Notes: generated by a model not told the origin, from the letters alone. A stretch of DNA of 64,000 bases from Bradysia coprophila (GCF_014529535.1 NW_023503362.1:1-64000); one strand, 5' to 3'; positions 33,553 through 47,649 are shown, counted from the stretch's first letter. Made by a program: numbers and translations.

Positions 33553-36500
33553 TTTTCTCTTGTGTTCACTTTAACGTCTTATTCCAACGAAATTATCAAA
33601 TAAAAATAATCCATTTGAAGTCACTAAAGAAACTCATAATTCACATTTTATAATCATTGATCGTATCTCTGTAGGATTAAAAAAAACTGAATTTCCAATT
33701 GTATTGTAAAGAGCCATGTAACAACAACATCCACGTAAAATAATTGCACTTTAAATACAACTAATTTTGAATGAAAGTTTTTTTAACGATTCGTTTTTCA
33801 CATCAACGACAATTCGGTAATGATTTTGTATTACTCTACCAGCAAATGGATGTTAAAATTAACCATCGCTTTGTGTATATTTACACTGTGTATGTACGTA
33901 CAGCCGGATTAAAGCAGTACTATGAAATTGTGCTCGACCAATTGATATAATTATTCCCACCATCTAATAATATTAAATTTTAAAATATATTTTTTTTGAA
34001 AGAGTGGCAAAACTTTTATGTTTAAATTTTTTTTTTTTGATTGTAAAGTCTCACTTGGTGCATACGGAATTGACTAAGTGTGAATTTAAAGTTATACAAA
34101 ACGTTTCTTTCGGTAAACTGTAACAATTGAATCGAAGTTGTTATCAACAATGTTAATTGGAGACATCACACAGTATGAGGAAATTTCACTTTTTCACATT
34201 AAAATCCATTCAAGGCTTTTGTTATTTTATTCCGGTGTATATTATACACGGAATGTTATGACGGTTTATGACTTGGTGTATAACGGTGATTATTTAGCAA
34301 CGATCGAAGATGACAATCATAAAAAAATGATTGTAAATTAGCGAAAATTTTAAGACTGCAGATGCACTGCATCTGATGCAGTCCGTACGGCAATGGATGA
34401 AACGTTTTACGATTGATAGATAAGACGATCGACGTAAAAGACATTTTCTTTTCCTAAAAATCTTTTATTGCTTTTCTCTGCACTCATTATCTCTGGTTAA
34501 AAATAACCAATAGCAAGTACATTGGAAGATCTATTCCGAAAGACTAAGTGAAGGTACACATACTCGATACTCATTTTGTCTGGTCTTATATGCCTGGTGT
34601 TTTTATCGTTAATTAAATGTGCATTTTAAAGCATGTCCCGATTTAACGATTGTTTTAACGAGTCTGGTTCTGGTAAATATTAATTTCGTCGTTAAGTTCA
34701 CTAGACGTTTTTTTTTTTTGATAATGAAGTTGAACACACAATGAAATGAACTGGAACTATGATTTCTTATTAATTTAGTTGAATAACCGGACGTATGCGT
34801 CTACCTATGATAGTCTCCACAACTGCAATGCGTACGTAAACATGCGACATGGTAATGTGTACTTTGAAAATACAAATTATTATTGTAATTAGTTCCTGTC
34901 TATTCATCTTGTCAAATCAAAATTATAACTTCCTCTACATTGCATAAGAGGAAAATGAACTGATCAATTGAATTCCCATCCATGGTCGAATAAACGGTGC
35001 CCGTTGTCAATGCCACCGCCTATATTTATACGTGCATATTATACATATTTGAATACAATTTTGTTTTTAATTATTACTTTTCTATTTTCCAGCAGAGAAT
35101 GAAAAAAAAAAACAAAACCGATCTGGATGAACGCATTGTTTTAACAATTGAAATTGTAACGTAAATTAATTCGCATAAAAATATTGCTGGTTTTTTGTGT
35201 GCTATTTCATTCTCGCTACATTTTTGAAGAACAAAAGGTTTCAGCAAGCAAAAAAAGAGATATCAATCAAATCATTTTACGTTTACCATATTTTTTAACA
35301 AACAATCATTTTGTCATTTCATAGTTTTTAACGGTTTTAATGGTATTTTTCTCTCTATTACATCTAGTTTTTACCTCTAAAAATTATTATATGAATCTCG
35401 TGTATGGTAAATATTACACGCCGGTTTCTGGTACATGTTACAGTAATTTCAAAATTCTATTTTTGTTGATGTTTTCGAGAGAAGAGAAATAATAAAAATA
35501 AAAAACGAAAAATGATAGGGAATTAGGTTTCTTAATTCGTATTAACAAGAAGACAATAGAACATCGATTCTAATCTCAAACTGGGTAAAAATAATAATGA
35601 ATGGAACGTTGGCATATTATTTGAAAAGGCAATTAATTCGTTTGTACTTTTGTATTATAGAGTAGACGTACTTAGCAATAAAACAAAATTTAAGTCAAAC
35701 AAATAAAATGGCACAACAATCACAAATAATTTATATCAAAAACTCCTACACTCTAGCCCATCTTGGGTAATTTAATGGAGTTAATAACAGTGTGGATGCC
35801 TATACAAAAGTTTGAATTGTTTGTGAGTCACTGGAAAAGCATACAAGGATAGAATTGTGAAAAGCATTGTACAAAATTTACTTCTGATGAAATGTTTGAA
35901 CAGAGTGATTCGATGACGAGGTGAGGAAATGGATAAGGACACCCAAAGTGCATGAAACTAGACTTAAGATTAAGGGATTTGTCATTTAATCACAGAAACC
36001 GAACTAGTGTCACTGAAACAAAGATAAAAGTTGGTGAAAATCAATAACAATTTCATTGGATTTGAAGGATAAGCTTTTAAAAGTAAAGAAGACTGTGGTT
36101 CAAGTTTGGAACAGAAACAATGACAGAAGGGAAGTGTGTAAAAAGTAAGGAGGAACCTAAGTCCTAGGTCTGAAGGGCCCAAGGGAGTTTTAGAAAAAGG
36201 TATTTTGTGAAAAACTTTTCGCGACACTGAAACAAAAACCTGGTAAGAAAAGACAAATTTATGCTTTGCGTGTAATCTCAGATCTTTTCGTCAGTGGTAT
36301 TTAAGACCCACTCGAAGAAAAGTCTGACATAAATGAACTACGCGTACGACAGAAACCGAAGGAGATCTCTATCAACAACCTCATTTCATTGAGGCATGTA
36401 CAAAAGTTAAAGAAATCTGATCTGAAGATTTAATTCAATAATCCGATTGCGTGCCATTCATTTTAATTGCAAAGAGTTGCCAGTTCAATTGTTGCAGAGA

Positions 36501-39500
36501 AATGCGGAGCATGGTTGGTATCCTCCACACTTTTGCTCATACACTTCGAAAATCAGTGTCTGCGCAGTTAAAATCAAACCTACAATTCAATTAGTCAAAT
36601 TTATGTGAAATATCCGACTGTATCAGTTGCCGTGCAACCGAGAATCTCAGTCAGTTGTTGTTGTTTTTTTTTTTAATTTTAAATTCTGAAAACGATATGG
36701 GATTTACACTACATTAATTCCACTAGAAACAGGTAGTGAACTCTTTTACAAACCACTTAACATTCAAAACGTTATCGCATGGTGTATAGGTATAATATAG
36801 CAAGCACACCTCTTTTTTCAATTAATTTCAACGAAATTAATGGATTATGTACACTTCTTTATTACGCTTGAGTTACATAAAAATGAACACACAATAGGTT
36901 CCGAACAGTTTGCAACAATGAAATTAAGTTACGTTTTTCGTATAATTCTTTTAAATTCACCTGATCTTTTTCTCATCTCACACAACCGAATGTATTACAC
37001 ATCGAAAATGTGCAATGGTTTTAGATTTTATGTAATTGGCTTTGTTTTCTCTGTGGGTCTCAGTTTTTCCTTTGTACCTCACGTACACACAGAATCCAAA
37101 GATATTTTTACTTTTGCAATTAATTTTCTTCTAAACAAATTCTTATTTCGAAGTTAGAACTTGCAACAACACCAAAACACTACAATAAATTTTGTCCAAT
37201 AATTCACCACAAACCGTCAACGCAATATTTTTGCGTCTCTCTGCAGACGATTCAATCACAGACACATCAAACCGTCACCAATTCAATTAATTTTTTTCGT
37301 TTTAATTAAGCAGAACCTTCGCGGATTAATCAAGAAAAAAAGAGCGAACCAAGTTGTACGCGCCACAGCGAAACATTTCTTTCTTTCCTCTTCAACATTT
37401 GCACGATAAATGAACTACATAATACAGGAAAAAGCATTACAAACGTTAACAATTTTTTTTTTCGAATATATTTCTTGTTATAATTTGATTTCATTTAGGC
37501 CTGCCGTGTTGGTAAGATAGATCTGAGCACTGTATGATGTTCGTGCACCGTGACTGAATCTGGGGATTGTTTACCGTTTCATGAGAAATGGCTGAGAATG
37601 ACAACTAGCGAAGGAAATTACGTGTGTGGAATTTGAAGCCCGAGTCGAAGGCCGAGGCTGCAATCACACAGGTTAAAAGTAGGTGTTTTCTTCTGACTTA
37701 TTCCAAACTGGGACTTATTTCCCGCTTAGAGACGGGTTCTAGCTATTTTCACATCCTAAGTACATATTAATGGCAGTGGGGAAGAGTACTCATTTTTTTA
37801 GCTGGACGATATTTGATATCATGCCCGCACGTTAGTAAGCGGGCGTGACGCAAGTTTGATATAATGAGAATAATTAAAAAAAAAACTTCGCACCTCAACA
37901 GAATGGTGCGAGTATCTTGAAATTGACAATGAAACAATTTTTTCTTTGAACATCGGTTTGATATAAATATTCTTTTGTTGTATGGTATGGTAAGGTATGG
38001 ATGATGGAATAATGGTCTATTGCTTTTTGAATCACATATTATACGTGGTTTTAATAGGTACATTCAGTCTATATCTATAGCGCTATTTGTTTTATTCTTC
38101 TTTTTTTTTGTTACATAAATTAGAGACTACAAACTTTTGTGGCAGTTTATAATGCAATGACGTAACTATTTGCTTTATATACTTCGGCAGCATCACTTCA
38201 CTATACATCTAATGTTTTAATTTATGATTATGATACAATTGTATTAAATATCACGGTTAATAATACGTATGCTTCTAAATTGCGTGTGCATACGGCAATT
38301 CACGACTTGGCTGAACAACAGACAAAAAAATTAAATATTTTTCTTTGTGGAATATTTTTTTTGGAACATTTTTATTGACTAACGACGTGAACCATTGCAG
38401 TTTTAGAGTTTTGTGTTGCCCAATCGATTCGTTTAGTTTTTTTTATTGATTTCAAATATATTCACTCAAAAAGAATGCAAATATTGCAAAATGACAAATG
38501 GATCGTTTTTAAAGTTTGAGTGCAGAAACCAAAGAACGAGACATCCATTACAATATTATGTGGGTCAAGTCGTACAAATACGTCTAATGCCCGAGCAAAA
38601 AAATGAGCTAAAAAGTAGATACTTGTTTTTAAGTAAATATATATGATCACAAACTTTTATATACTGTCTGTTCCAGGAGTCTATAAGGGTAAAATTAAAT
38701 ACTGCGTACAGTATACAGTATATGAACCTTTACTATTATATACGGGTTCCTTCCAAGTACATCAAAGTAAATGTTCGTATACTGTGAACAGTACTTGTAC
38801 CCTTGTGTATACTCTTGCATACTAAAAGTCAGTCTGTCAGTCTTAAAAATAAGGAAATTCATGAAATATTTTTTATCAGTTCACATTCCGTTAATTCCGT
38901 TGTCGTTTTTATTTTTGTTAGGCGTATCTGTAGAGCTTAGTCTCGTTAGATATCGAAGGGACTGCCTGGTGGCAACTGATATTAACAGAAAAATGTGCAA
39001 CATTAAAGTAATAAAGATTGTGAGAAAACAAAGATGGGTATTCAAAACCGAAAATGTCATGCAAACACTGAATTTTGAATACCGACACATTTTCAGTTTC
39101 TATTTGTTTTACTTAAGTTATTGATTTCTCCATATAAAATTATATGCAAAAATCACTAAAGGTCAGTAAATCGCAAAACTGAAAATGCGTGATTGAAAGT
39201 ACATTGTTACCAACAAAAATGTCAGTTAGAGCAATCAATATTAACCAGTGGATGGCTGAGGGCTGAGCGTCAAACCTAGTGCCATCTGGGATGTAATAGG
39301 TGCAAACCTAGTAGAAGTTGAATACAGGTTCTCTCAACAATGCTTTGCCGGTAAGTCTTTTATAACTTTAATTGAACCGATTCGATCAGCTCTTGTTTAC
39401 AAATTCGCCAATCGGTTTAAATTTTCCTGCGGTTGGGTTCAGTGCACTGGTTGGGTTTGTATACCTGAGCAATAGCTGCTCAATATCGTAATGGTAAGCT

Positions 39501-39988
39501 GACGTGTTAACCACTAGATATCAATTTCTCAATCTTAGGTTAGGTGCAAATCTCTTAGTGTTGCCTCTTCCATCCGCGCAATCACTATGCTTCTGTAAGC
39601 CAATTCGGCGATTATGTAGCCCATTTTCTGCATTTTGTTCGAATTTTACCTGTTTCTTCAGAACCAATTCAACTGAACCGTACGTACGTGGAGTAACACC
39701 CAATTAATAGCAAAAACCAATGCAGCTCTATTCTATAGCAACCGCACATAGGCAGTCAACAAAATTGAGAGCTGCCTTGTAGAAACATAAACACGGAAAC
39801 AACAGAAAGACACGAAAGATTCTAAATATTCTCTAAGAAAATAATCTCGGAATCTCACTAAATAAGTCAAGCAGACTCGGCCGAATGGAATGGGCAGCTG
39901 AAAATTATTTTCTTTTAAAAAAACATTTACTGCAATCAACATTTTGGTACATCGATCCTAACACTGTTTTAGTGGAACAGAAAGCATT
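33553..39988. other. Long AT-rich intergenic region
   Basis: Six and a half kilobases with no convincing gene on either strand. Open frames up to 118 codons (for example 36840-37157 and 38771-39124) are hydrophobic, AT-driven and lack splice-consistent partners. There is one small hairpin at 37629-37676. It may hold promoter or untranslated exons for the PH-domain gene, which begins at its left edge. Confidence 0.5.
37629..37676. repeat. Short hairpin with GTCGAAGGCCGAGG core
   Basis: TGTGTGGAATTTGAAGCC is followed by CGAGTCGAAGGCCGAG and then GGCTGCAATCACACA, giving interrupted complementarity. The core is like that of the other TTCGG hairpin elements in the window, read on the other strand. 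Confidence 0.45.
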
Positions 39989-41939
39989 TCATTCAAAAAC
40001 GATTCCTTGCGCCAACGGCAATTCCCGAGAATAATTTAAAGTGACGGTTGAACGTTTACAATACTGTTTCCATGCGTCAGAGCCAGATTCACGGCCACCT
40101 CCTGTATGCTTTTCGCCACCGAATGCACCGCCGATTTCTGAAAATATTTTTGATTTAAATTTGAGTTCTCTTGATGACTGCGACAATTGTTTTACCTGCA
40201 CCAGATGGAGATGTGTTCACATTCACCAAACCACAATCGGATCCGTTTGGTCCAATCCACTAAAATGATCAAATCGAATCAGAAATTGAAATATTAAAAA
40301 AAAATGTGAAATTGTCCAGTAATTGAAGTGTATACTTGGAAGATGGATGTGATATCCTTTGTGAAAATAGCCGAGGATAATCCCTGGTCGACTTCATTGT
40401 TCCATTCAATAGCCTCGTCCAAATTCTTTGCTTTGAGCACATAAACAATGGGAGCAAAAGTTTCCTTCATTATAACTGGAGCATTGTGTTTCAAATTGCT
40501 GATGATGGTTGGTTCAACGAAAAAGCCAGGACGATCGATCGTTTTGCCACCAAATTCGATTTTACCTCCTTGCTGTACTGCTTCGTTTATGGTATTTTTG
40601 TAATTGTCTACAGCCACTTGATTATGAAGTGGGCCGAACAATGTAGCCGACTCCAGCGGATGACCGACCTTGTTCTTCAGTAACTGTAATTGAATAGAAG
40701 AATTTTGAATTTTCCATTTTCACAAGTGAACGTCAACACGATCATTTACATTGCCATATCGTCTAACAAGTTCAGACAGAAATTTGTCGTATAGCGATTC
40801 ATGTATAATCAGTCTCCTGGTTGTCGTGCATCTTTGTCCAGCCGTGCCAACGCATCCAAAGAAAGCGGCATCTAAATTCCATCATGAAAAATCTTAAACC
40901 ATTTGCATCACCCATTTCGAAGCTATCTTACCCAATGCCATATCAAAGTTTGCATCGTCGTTTATAACGAGCGCATTATTTCCTCCAAGTTCCAGTAAAA
41001 CTTTTCCGAATCTTCGCTGAACATCGACGGCAATATCACGACCAACAGCTGTACTTCCGGTAAACGATACGAGTTTGACACGATCATCATTCACCAATTT
41101 TCTGCCTACGTCCGCTCCACCTTGACACAGAGTGGAAATGGGTGGCAGACCATTTCTTTCAACAACGTCAGCTACAATTTTCGTTGTTGCGATTGAAATT
41201 AAGGATGTGGACGGTGCACCCTTCCACAATACCGTATCACCGACAGTTAAAGCTATAGCTGCATTCCAACCGAAAACTGCATTGGGAAAATTAAACGCCG
41301 AAATCACTCCAACCAAACCCAACGGGCGCCATTTCTCCAATATAATGTGCTGATTGCGTTCGGATGGTATCACTTGACCGGCAAACATTCTCGATAGACC
41401 AACGGCATAGTCACAAATATCAACAAACTCTTGCACCTCTCCGACACCTTCCGGTAGAATTTTTCCCATTTCAAGCGATACCAGCTTTCCGAGCGGTTGC
41501 AAGTATTTTCTCAGCTCATCACCTATTTGCCGAACGATTTCACCTCGACGTGGTGGAGCTATGTTGCTCCACGTTTTATATGCTTCAGTTCCGACCCGAA
41601 TGCATTCGTCCATTTCGTCAACGGTTCCGGTTCTAATTTCTGCAATCACCTGTCCCGTTGCTGGATCGATCGATTTGACTGTTGGGCCATTTCCTGTCCA
41701 TTTGCCATTGTAAACACCTGAGACAATATTGAAAATATGGATTCGTTTTTCGTGCAACTGAATACAGATAAGTTATCTGTCAGGTTGAACCACTCACCTG
41801 AATTCACTTTATTCAGTCCAAGCTCTTTCAGAAATGAATATTTAGGATCATCGATGAGGTAGGCAGACATTGTACGATTCTGTTGCTTCAAAATGTTTAG
41901 AGAGACTCCGATTCGTGCGCTATTTCTCAAAGCTTGCAT
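39989..41939 (-). CDS. ALDH7A1: Aldehyde dehydrogenase family 7 member A1 (antiquitin)
   Basis: Six exons, complement of 39989-40137, 40196-40259, 40336-40683, 40750-40871, 40932-41717 and 41798-41939, give 536 residues. The ALDH7A1 body is clear: YSFLKELGL near the start, [12 protein letters not shown], the cofactor-binding [13 protein letters not shown] and WKGAPSTSL segments, FTGSTAVGR, catalytic Glu290 in LLELGG, and nucleophile Cys324 in GTAGQRCTT. The 34-residue Glu-Cys spacing is canonical. The C-terminus has [13 protein letters not shown] and [21 protein letters not shown]. The first 28 residues are basic and can serve as a mitochondrial presequence, with an internal methionine (MSAYLIDDP) that could give a cytosolic form. 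The enzyme oxidises alpha-aminoadipic semialdehyde in lysine degradation and related aldehydes. Confidence 0.96.
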
Positions 41940-43362
41940 TTGGCTGCAAATGAATTTTCGCCGTTAGATTCAATTAACTACGAAACTAATTGATGGGACT
42001 GGATTGACTGGACTGCCGACTGAGTTAATTTACTGTATTTAGTGTACCAAATCCTCAAACGGTTAATTGACTCGCACAATTCGTAGCTACCAAATCAGAA
42101 TAATCGTAGAAACGGAACTGAAAAACACACCTCTTCGACTCTAATAAAAAGATTTGGAAATTTTTTTGAAATTTCGTAAGATTGAAGAGATCTCCTAATC
42201 AGATATTAATAGCTTGATTGTATAACCAGAGAGATATAATTCTTGGTAGCAACAAGTCTCACGCAGAATTTACTGATTAACTGGTTGAGCGTGTAATTGT
42301 AAAAACAAAAACCAAACAACAAACCCAACCATCATTCATACGTGTGTGTATTAATAATAGCAACACTTTTTATTCAAGTTCTGATAAACAAATGAATATG
42401 GGAAATCTTATCTGTTTGAAGTGGGTTATAAAGATGATTGACATTCGTGCATTTACAATTAAAAGTTGAAGAACTTTAACAATAAATTTTGTTCTGGCTA
42501 CACTACTAATTACACAGTAAGTCGAAAAATTATTCCGTTCACTGAGAAACTAACCTTTTAGTTTAATCTTTATTGGATGTATGTACAACGACTATGCACC
42601 CAAAAACGAAAACTAATTTGATTAATTTTGAATGCAACACAATTGAGAGCAATGGAAAAACACAACACAGATGACTGAATTGTGTGTATAGAGAAGACAC
42701 ACACTCGTCTCTGATAACCTATACTGAATTTATTTTGTATGATAACAACCAAAGAATATTTTCTCTATCTTCCAGCATATAGCAAATAGCGTGCCTGATA
42801 TCAATATTTTCCTTTCGAACAAAATGTCTTATTCTTGTCTCTTGGTAAACAAATATAAGATTTTTTTTCCATTAATTCAAATAAAATGATTATTATACCT
42901 GTAACGCCCGGCTGTTCGCAGTTAAGTGTTGGCTCGAACACATTTAACTTTGTGGCAGTTGTGAATGATTTTTTTCAAGGTCGATATATCTACTAAAAAT
43001 AAGCGTTTTGTATATTAAATTCAAATGGGGAACTACCCGAACCTGCGATAAAAGTTGAAAAGTTGTCATTTCTGTTAATAGTTTCGTGTTTGTTATTTTT
43101 CTTCTAAGAATGATTTATGTCTGTGTCAGAACGCTTGTCCTCTTTACCGGATCGAGCTCTCTGGTTGATTTAGTTATTCCTTCTAGCTATCCCCGACTGG
43201 AGCAATACCATTTCTTTACTATTGTCCGCATTGAGACTGTCGGTCTCATTTTCAATTCAATTAGTTTTCAGCTGAAATTTATGCATTGACCACTGGTAAA
43301 TTATTGAATTGTTGATGTGGTCGTGAGGACTAAGATCGTTCACAAGAAGGTTAAGCATAATA
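41940..43362. other. Intergenic
   Basis: Upstream flank of ALDH7A1. No gene supported; frames such as 43086-43289 are short and unsupported. Confidence 0.5.
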
Positions 43363-43550
43363 AAAGGGAATTCTCAAGTCGTTTTCTTAAATGAAAAAAA
43401 CTCCGAGTCAACGAGAAAACAGACTTTTTTTTATTTAAATTGCACTTAACATCTATCTACTTCCAACCAGGTGCAATTTAAATAAAAAAGTTTGTTTTCT
43501 CGTTGATTCGGGGTTTCCTCATTTAAGAAAACGATTTCAAAAGTCCCTTA
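43363..43550. mobile_element. Hairpin MITE, about 185 bp
   Basis: The arms read TCGTTTTCTTAAATGA, then AACGAGAAAAC and TTTATTTAAATTGCAC on the left, and the inverse on the right. The unpaired centre is only about 25 bp (TTAACATCTATCTACTTCCAACCAG in two parts). The left flank AATAAAA recurs after the right end, a possible short target duplication. It has no coding capacity. Confidence 0.75.
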
Positions 43551-43645
43551 ATAAAAGAAATTGCACTGTGTTTCGCTAACATTTTTTATGTATTTTTAGT
43601 TTATACAAAATGCTTCACAGAAAATAAAAACCAAAAGACATATTA

Positions 43646-43786
43646 GGGGCCATTCACAAATTACGCACTCACCTAAGGGGGGAGGGGGTCAGAAATTAGA
43701 CATTTTTATATGAAAAACGCGTGCGAAACGGGGGTAGGGGGTCAAAAATTAACCGTCCACCGCGTGCGTAATTTGTGAATGGCCCC
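43646..43786. mobile_element. Short MITE with GGGGCCATTCACAAATTACG termini, Harbinger-like
   Basis: The terminal inverted repeats read GGGGCCATTCACAAATTACG and, inverted at the other end, CGTAATTTGTGAATGGCCCC. The element is 141 bp and is flanked by TTA on both sides (43643-43645 and 43787-43789), consistent with the 3-bp TWA duplication of PIF/Harbinger elements. The interior holds G-rich GGGGGAGGGGGTC and GGGGGTAGGGGGTC tracts. Confidence 0.8.
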
Positions 43787-43792
43787 TTATGC

Positions 43793-44036
43793 ATTATCAA
43801 ATCTTCAAAAAAGTCACACTGACATCTGTTATCGATAGCGATGAGGATAACGTTGGCAAAATTTATGTTGAAGCTATTGAAGTAAAAGATTTCCCGAATC
43901 AATCTGTTGAAAATACCTAGCTTACATTAAAAGAAGTAGAAGATTTGGGAAATGGTGACATGTTTACCGCCAATAACTCAACTCAAAATTTCTACAAAAC
44001 ATTTTACGTTAACCGAATTAAGGCAATAAACTTTGG
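43793..44036 (+). pseudogene. Unrecognised coding-like remnant
   Basis: One frame from CAAATCTTC at 43799 reads as soluble protein-like sequence (KKVTLTSVIDSDEDNVGKI). It continues in the same frame past a single TAG at 43917-43919 into a further 39 codons (LKEVEDLGNGDMFTANN). Composition is unlike the AT-rich background. It is bounded on the left by the Harbinger-like MITE and on the right by a MITE fragment. No family is recognised; it may be a broken gene or transposon segment. Confidence 0.3.
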
Positions 44037-44130
44037 GTCGCCTTCATGATGTGGTGAATTTTTACGTGTAAAATCATCAGAAGTGGTGTGTTCTCGCGTA
44101 TCTAATAAAATGGCGATCTGCGTGACCTCT
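44037..44130. mobile_element. Truncated copy of the hAT-like MITE
   Basis: The segment containing ATCATCAGAAGTGGTGTGTT and TCTAATAAAATGGCGATCTG matches the right half of the element at 16317-16543, with a few substitutions. It lacks the left half and the outermost TIR bases. It is an old fragment. Confidence 0.85.
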
Positions 44131-44634
44131 TCATTGAAGAGTCTTCAAGTTCACAGTCTAGAAACGAATTTGGTGTGTCCGTCTCAAACTAAATGCTAAC
44201 CATTAGTGTGCATCCAATTCGTCTTCGAGGTGTGCAACAATAAACATAAATTTAAAAGATTGAGTAGCTTCTTAATGAGACAAAAAACACTTCTGAATGA
44301 AACAGACTCAAAATACTGTGTAGTTTTCAATTCAAAAATTCCAACGAATTGCCGCTATTTTTCGCTCTCTTTACAATCTTAGCCAGCCGCCATTGATAAA
44401 AATCATGTTATTGTGTACGCTCTATATCCTCTATAATGTGTATGCATAGATGCTGCGTGTGTGTATACATATAATGTGTACACAGAGCTCATTTTGACAG
44501 TTCGGAAAAAGAGAGACCAACAAAAATATTATATTTTTCTAGCCTTGCTGACGCGGACCATTCTTATTATCTTTTCCAAACATTCCATGCAATGAATTAA
44601 CCAACCAATTAGTTATGTTTATCACAGTAGTAAA

Positions 44635-47619
44635 ATGGATCAATACTACATACGAAATGAACATCTCGTGCTTCGTAACACATATGATCTATGCCGATTT
44701 TGTCTGTGCGTTCGGTTGAATATGCGACGGGTACAACATGCTGATTTACAAAAAACCAATATTCCACAACTATACGAAGACGCAACCACACAAAAGGTAA
44801 CAATGTGATAACAGTGGCGATTCAGTGTTGTATTACTAAACAAACGATTTCGTCTTGTAGCTGGACATCAGCGACGAATATCCGGAACTCATTTGTCCGA
44901 AATGTGAGAAAAACATGCAACTGGCAGCAAAGATACGGAAAGACTTTTTGAAAGTCGATCAATTTTGGCGCACATTCCTTACCAACCATAGCAAATACAA
45001 TCCAATACCATTAGATCAGCTGGCTCCAATCGAATCACCAGCGCCAGTTCGTGTCGTCGATGATAACAGCAGCTACCTCCAAACCATCAATCACAATGTT
45101 CCAGTGAATGCAATCAATCCAAAAAATGAAGTCGGAGTACAGACACTAGACGTTAAAAATGTCCACGAAAAATTCCATTCGAACGCGAATATCGTCCCGT
45201 ACCGGGAAGCGAACGGTACGATAACCGATCTGTCTATCGAAGAAGTTAAAATCGAATCGTACGTGGTGTACGAGAATGTCAAATGTGAATTTGCCGATGA
45301 CAAAAGCCAATTCGGTGACGGTAATAAATATTCGATGGATTCGGATGGACAGGCGATCGATGAAGATTCCAAAGATCCGACGATACAAAGTGATGATAAA
45401 AATGTGAATGCCAATGATGCCTGGATGAAACGACGATCGGGTAGAAAGTATCCGAAAAATCGAAACATCCACGGGACTAATCCAATCAAAGGAGAAAAAA
45501 TGCTGTTCAAATGCCCGGAGAATGAATGTAAACAAGGTGACTATGCTAATTGATTTTTTTTTAGGGGGGAACAGTATGTAGCCGTACAAAAATTGTGACT
45601 GTGAACCCAAAAATTATTTTCAAAATTTCTTTGCTACGGCTTAATGAAGTGATGTAGCTATGCCGTTAAGAACTTAACTCCTTTGCTACTCTTTTATAAA
45701 AGTATAAAGAGACTTCCTTGATATCGTCTGAGGGAACTGTGCCCGCTCTTTTTATTATTGTTTTTTTAAATTCAACTTTAAATTTTAAATATTCGTTTTT
45801 AGAATGCGATGAATTGAGCGACTTACATCAGCATTCATTGGACGCACATGCATTGAACCAAATGTCCTGCGACTACTGCCTTAAAATATTTACGAAAAAA
45901 GGTGATTTAAGACTGCACGTGAAAACCCACATAGAAAAGTACTGTAGCTATTGTAAAAGAAATTTTTCCACAATGTAACTACCGACTGATTGTGACACCC
46001 CCGAAAGAGTGATCACTAATCCAATTCGATTTTCTTGCAGTTCCCGGTGGAAAACGCATATGAAGGAGAACCACGATGGCGGCAATAAAACGTTTAAATG
46101 TGAGATTTGCGAGAAAACGCTGAAAAACTCGGACTCGTACAAAAAGCATATGACGATTACTCACTCAGGGAATCAGAATTTAGTGTGTCATATCTGTGGA
46201 AAGACCTGCAAAAACTCACAGTATTTGCATGTCCATTTGCGCACCCACACGGAAAAGGAAAAGCTGTTCAAGTGTTCGTACTGTGACAAGAAATTTAAGC
46301 TGAAATACTCAAAGAAATTGCACGAACGAGTTCACACTGGCGAGGTTTGTAGCTTTTCTTTGACTTTCATGACTTGCTCTGGAAATCAAACTCCTTTGGA
46401 CGTAAGACCAATTCCTATTTCGATCTCCTTCCATTTGCAGAGACCGTACATGTGTGACACATGTGGATTTTCATTTACCCAGCGTGGTCTGTTGATCAGA
46501 CACAAAGAGCTGCACAATAAGCCAAAAAAGAAGAAACTTCCGCGAATCATAAACAAACAGCACGGCAATGTCAAATGCGAATTGTGCGATTCGGTTTTCT
46601 CGAACATTGTCAACATGAAGAGTCACTTGACCAAAAAGCATAAGCACGTTGGATCGACAATATGGGAAATGAAGCTGAACACCACTTGCATGAAGTGTCA
46701 CAAAACCTTTACCGACGTGGAGGAGTTACAGGCGCATAAGAAAACGCATTTGGAATTTGTGTGCAATATCTGCAAGTCTCGGTACAGCAATGTCAGGTCA
46801 CTGGAACAGCACATAGCCAAACATGCGGATAAGGATAGACCGTTCAAGTGTGATGTGAGCTCTGCTTGCCTGTTGTCATGGTTTTTTTTTTATGTTAAAA
46901 CTTTGTTCTTTCATATTAAGGAATGCGGTGCCGCTTACATCCGAAAATCTCATCTACAGCAACACTACACCGGTATGCATACGAAAATTCGGCCGCATAT
47001 TTGTATGTTCTGTAACAAGGCGTTTGCTCAAACATTTCAACTGAAAACCCACATAAAACTTGTCCATCACAAGGAGAAGCCCTACCGTTGCAAGCACTGC
47101 GAGCGAGCGTTTTCCACTTCCGTTCAGCTCAATCAACACATGCAATACCATACCGGCAATTTCCGATATCAGTGCATCGTGTGCGAAAAGTGTTTCATAA
47201 CACACCAGGCACTCACCAAGCACATGCGAAACAGTAAATCGTGTCGCGGAAAATTGGCCGAAAGTCAGGCCACAAAGAAGCCGATACCGCCACCAGAAAT
47301 ACCATTAGCACCTCCCGAAATTCAAGTGAAACCAATTGTTGTGTCCGGTATACCTGCGATGCAACCGGTAACCGATGCATCGTCCATTGACTCAATGGAC
47401 ACAACATCGATAGTACAGACGATATCGGATAGTAATCACCACACCGTGATGTCATTGGATCAGATACGGAGTTTGGAAACGTTACAAACGCTGCCGGTTA
47501 TGAATCCGATCATAACCATAACTTCGATGTCTGGCATGACGACGATGTCAGCTGATTCGACAATTCAAGCAATAATGCCATTAATTGGTGAGCCAAAGGA
47601 TGTGGATCGATTTTACTGA
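44635..47619 (+). CDS. ZAD-C2H2 zinc-finger transcription factor
   Basis: Exons 44635-44796, 44861-45536, 45803-45974, 46041-46344, 46441-46854 and 46921-47619 join in phase to 808 residues. The N-terminal zinc-finger-associated domain uses C20, C23, C66 and C69 (LCRFC and CPKC). An acidic linker with many aspartates follows (about 100-265). Then come about 13 C2H2 fingers in a row, one split exactly across the 45974/46041 splice, with some canonical TGE/RPY-type linkers. The last finger (CIVCEKCF..SKSC) is atypical, ending in Cys. The C-terminal 130 residues are rich in Ser, Thr, Pro and Met with no fold apparent. ZAD proteins are insect DNA-binding factors that dimerise through the ZAD; the target is unknown. 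ATTAAA near 47660 is a possible polyadenylation signal. Confidence 0.93.
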
Positions 47620-47649
47620 TTCGTCTTTTGATGTTCGCATTGCATTTAG

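Noticed and set aside
36840-37157. 105-codon hydrophobic frame in the long intergenic region
   Set aside because: AT-driven composition, no motif, no splice partners and no signal sequence of normal form.
45091-45610. 139- and 154-codon minus-strand frames opposite the ZAD gene
   Set aside because: Antisense shadows of the acidic linker exon, whose plus-strand translation joins cleanly to ZAD and zinc fingers.
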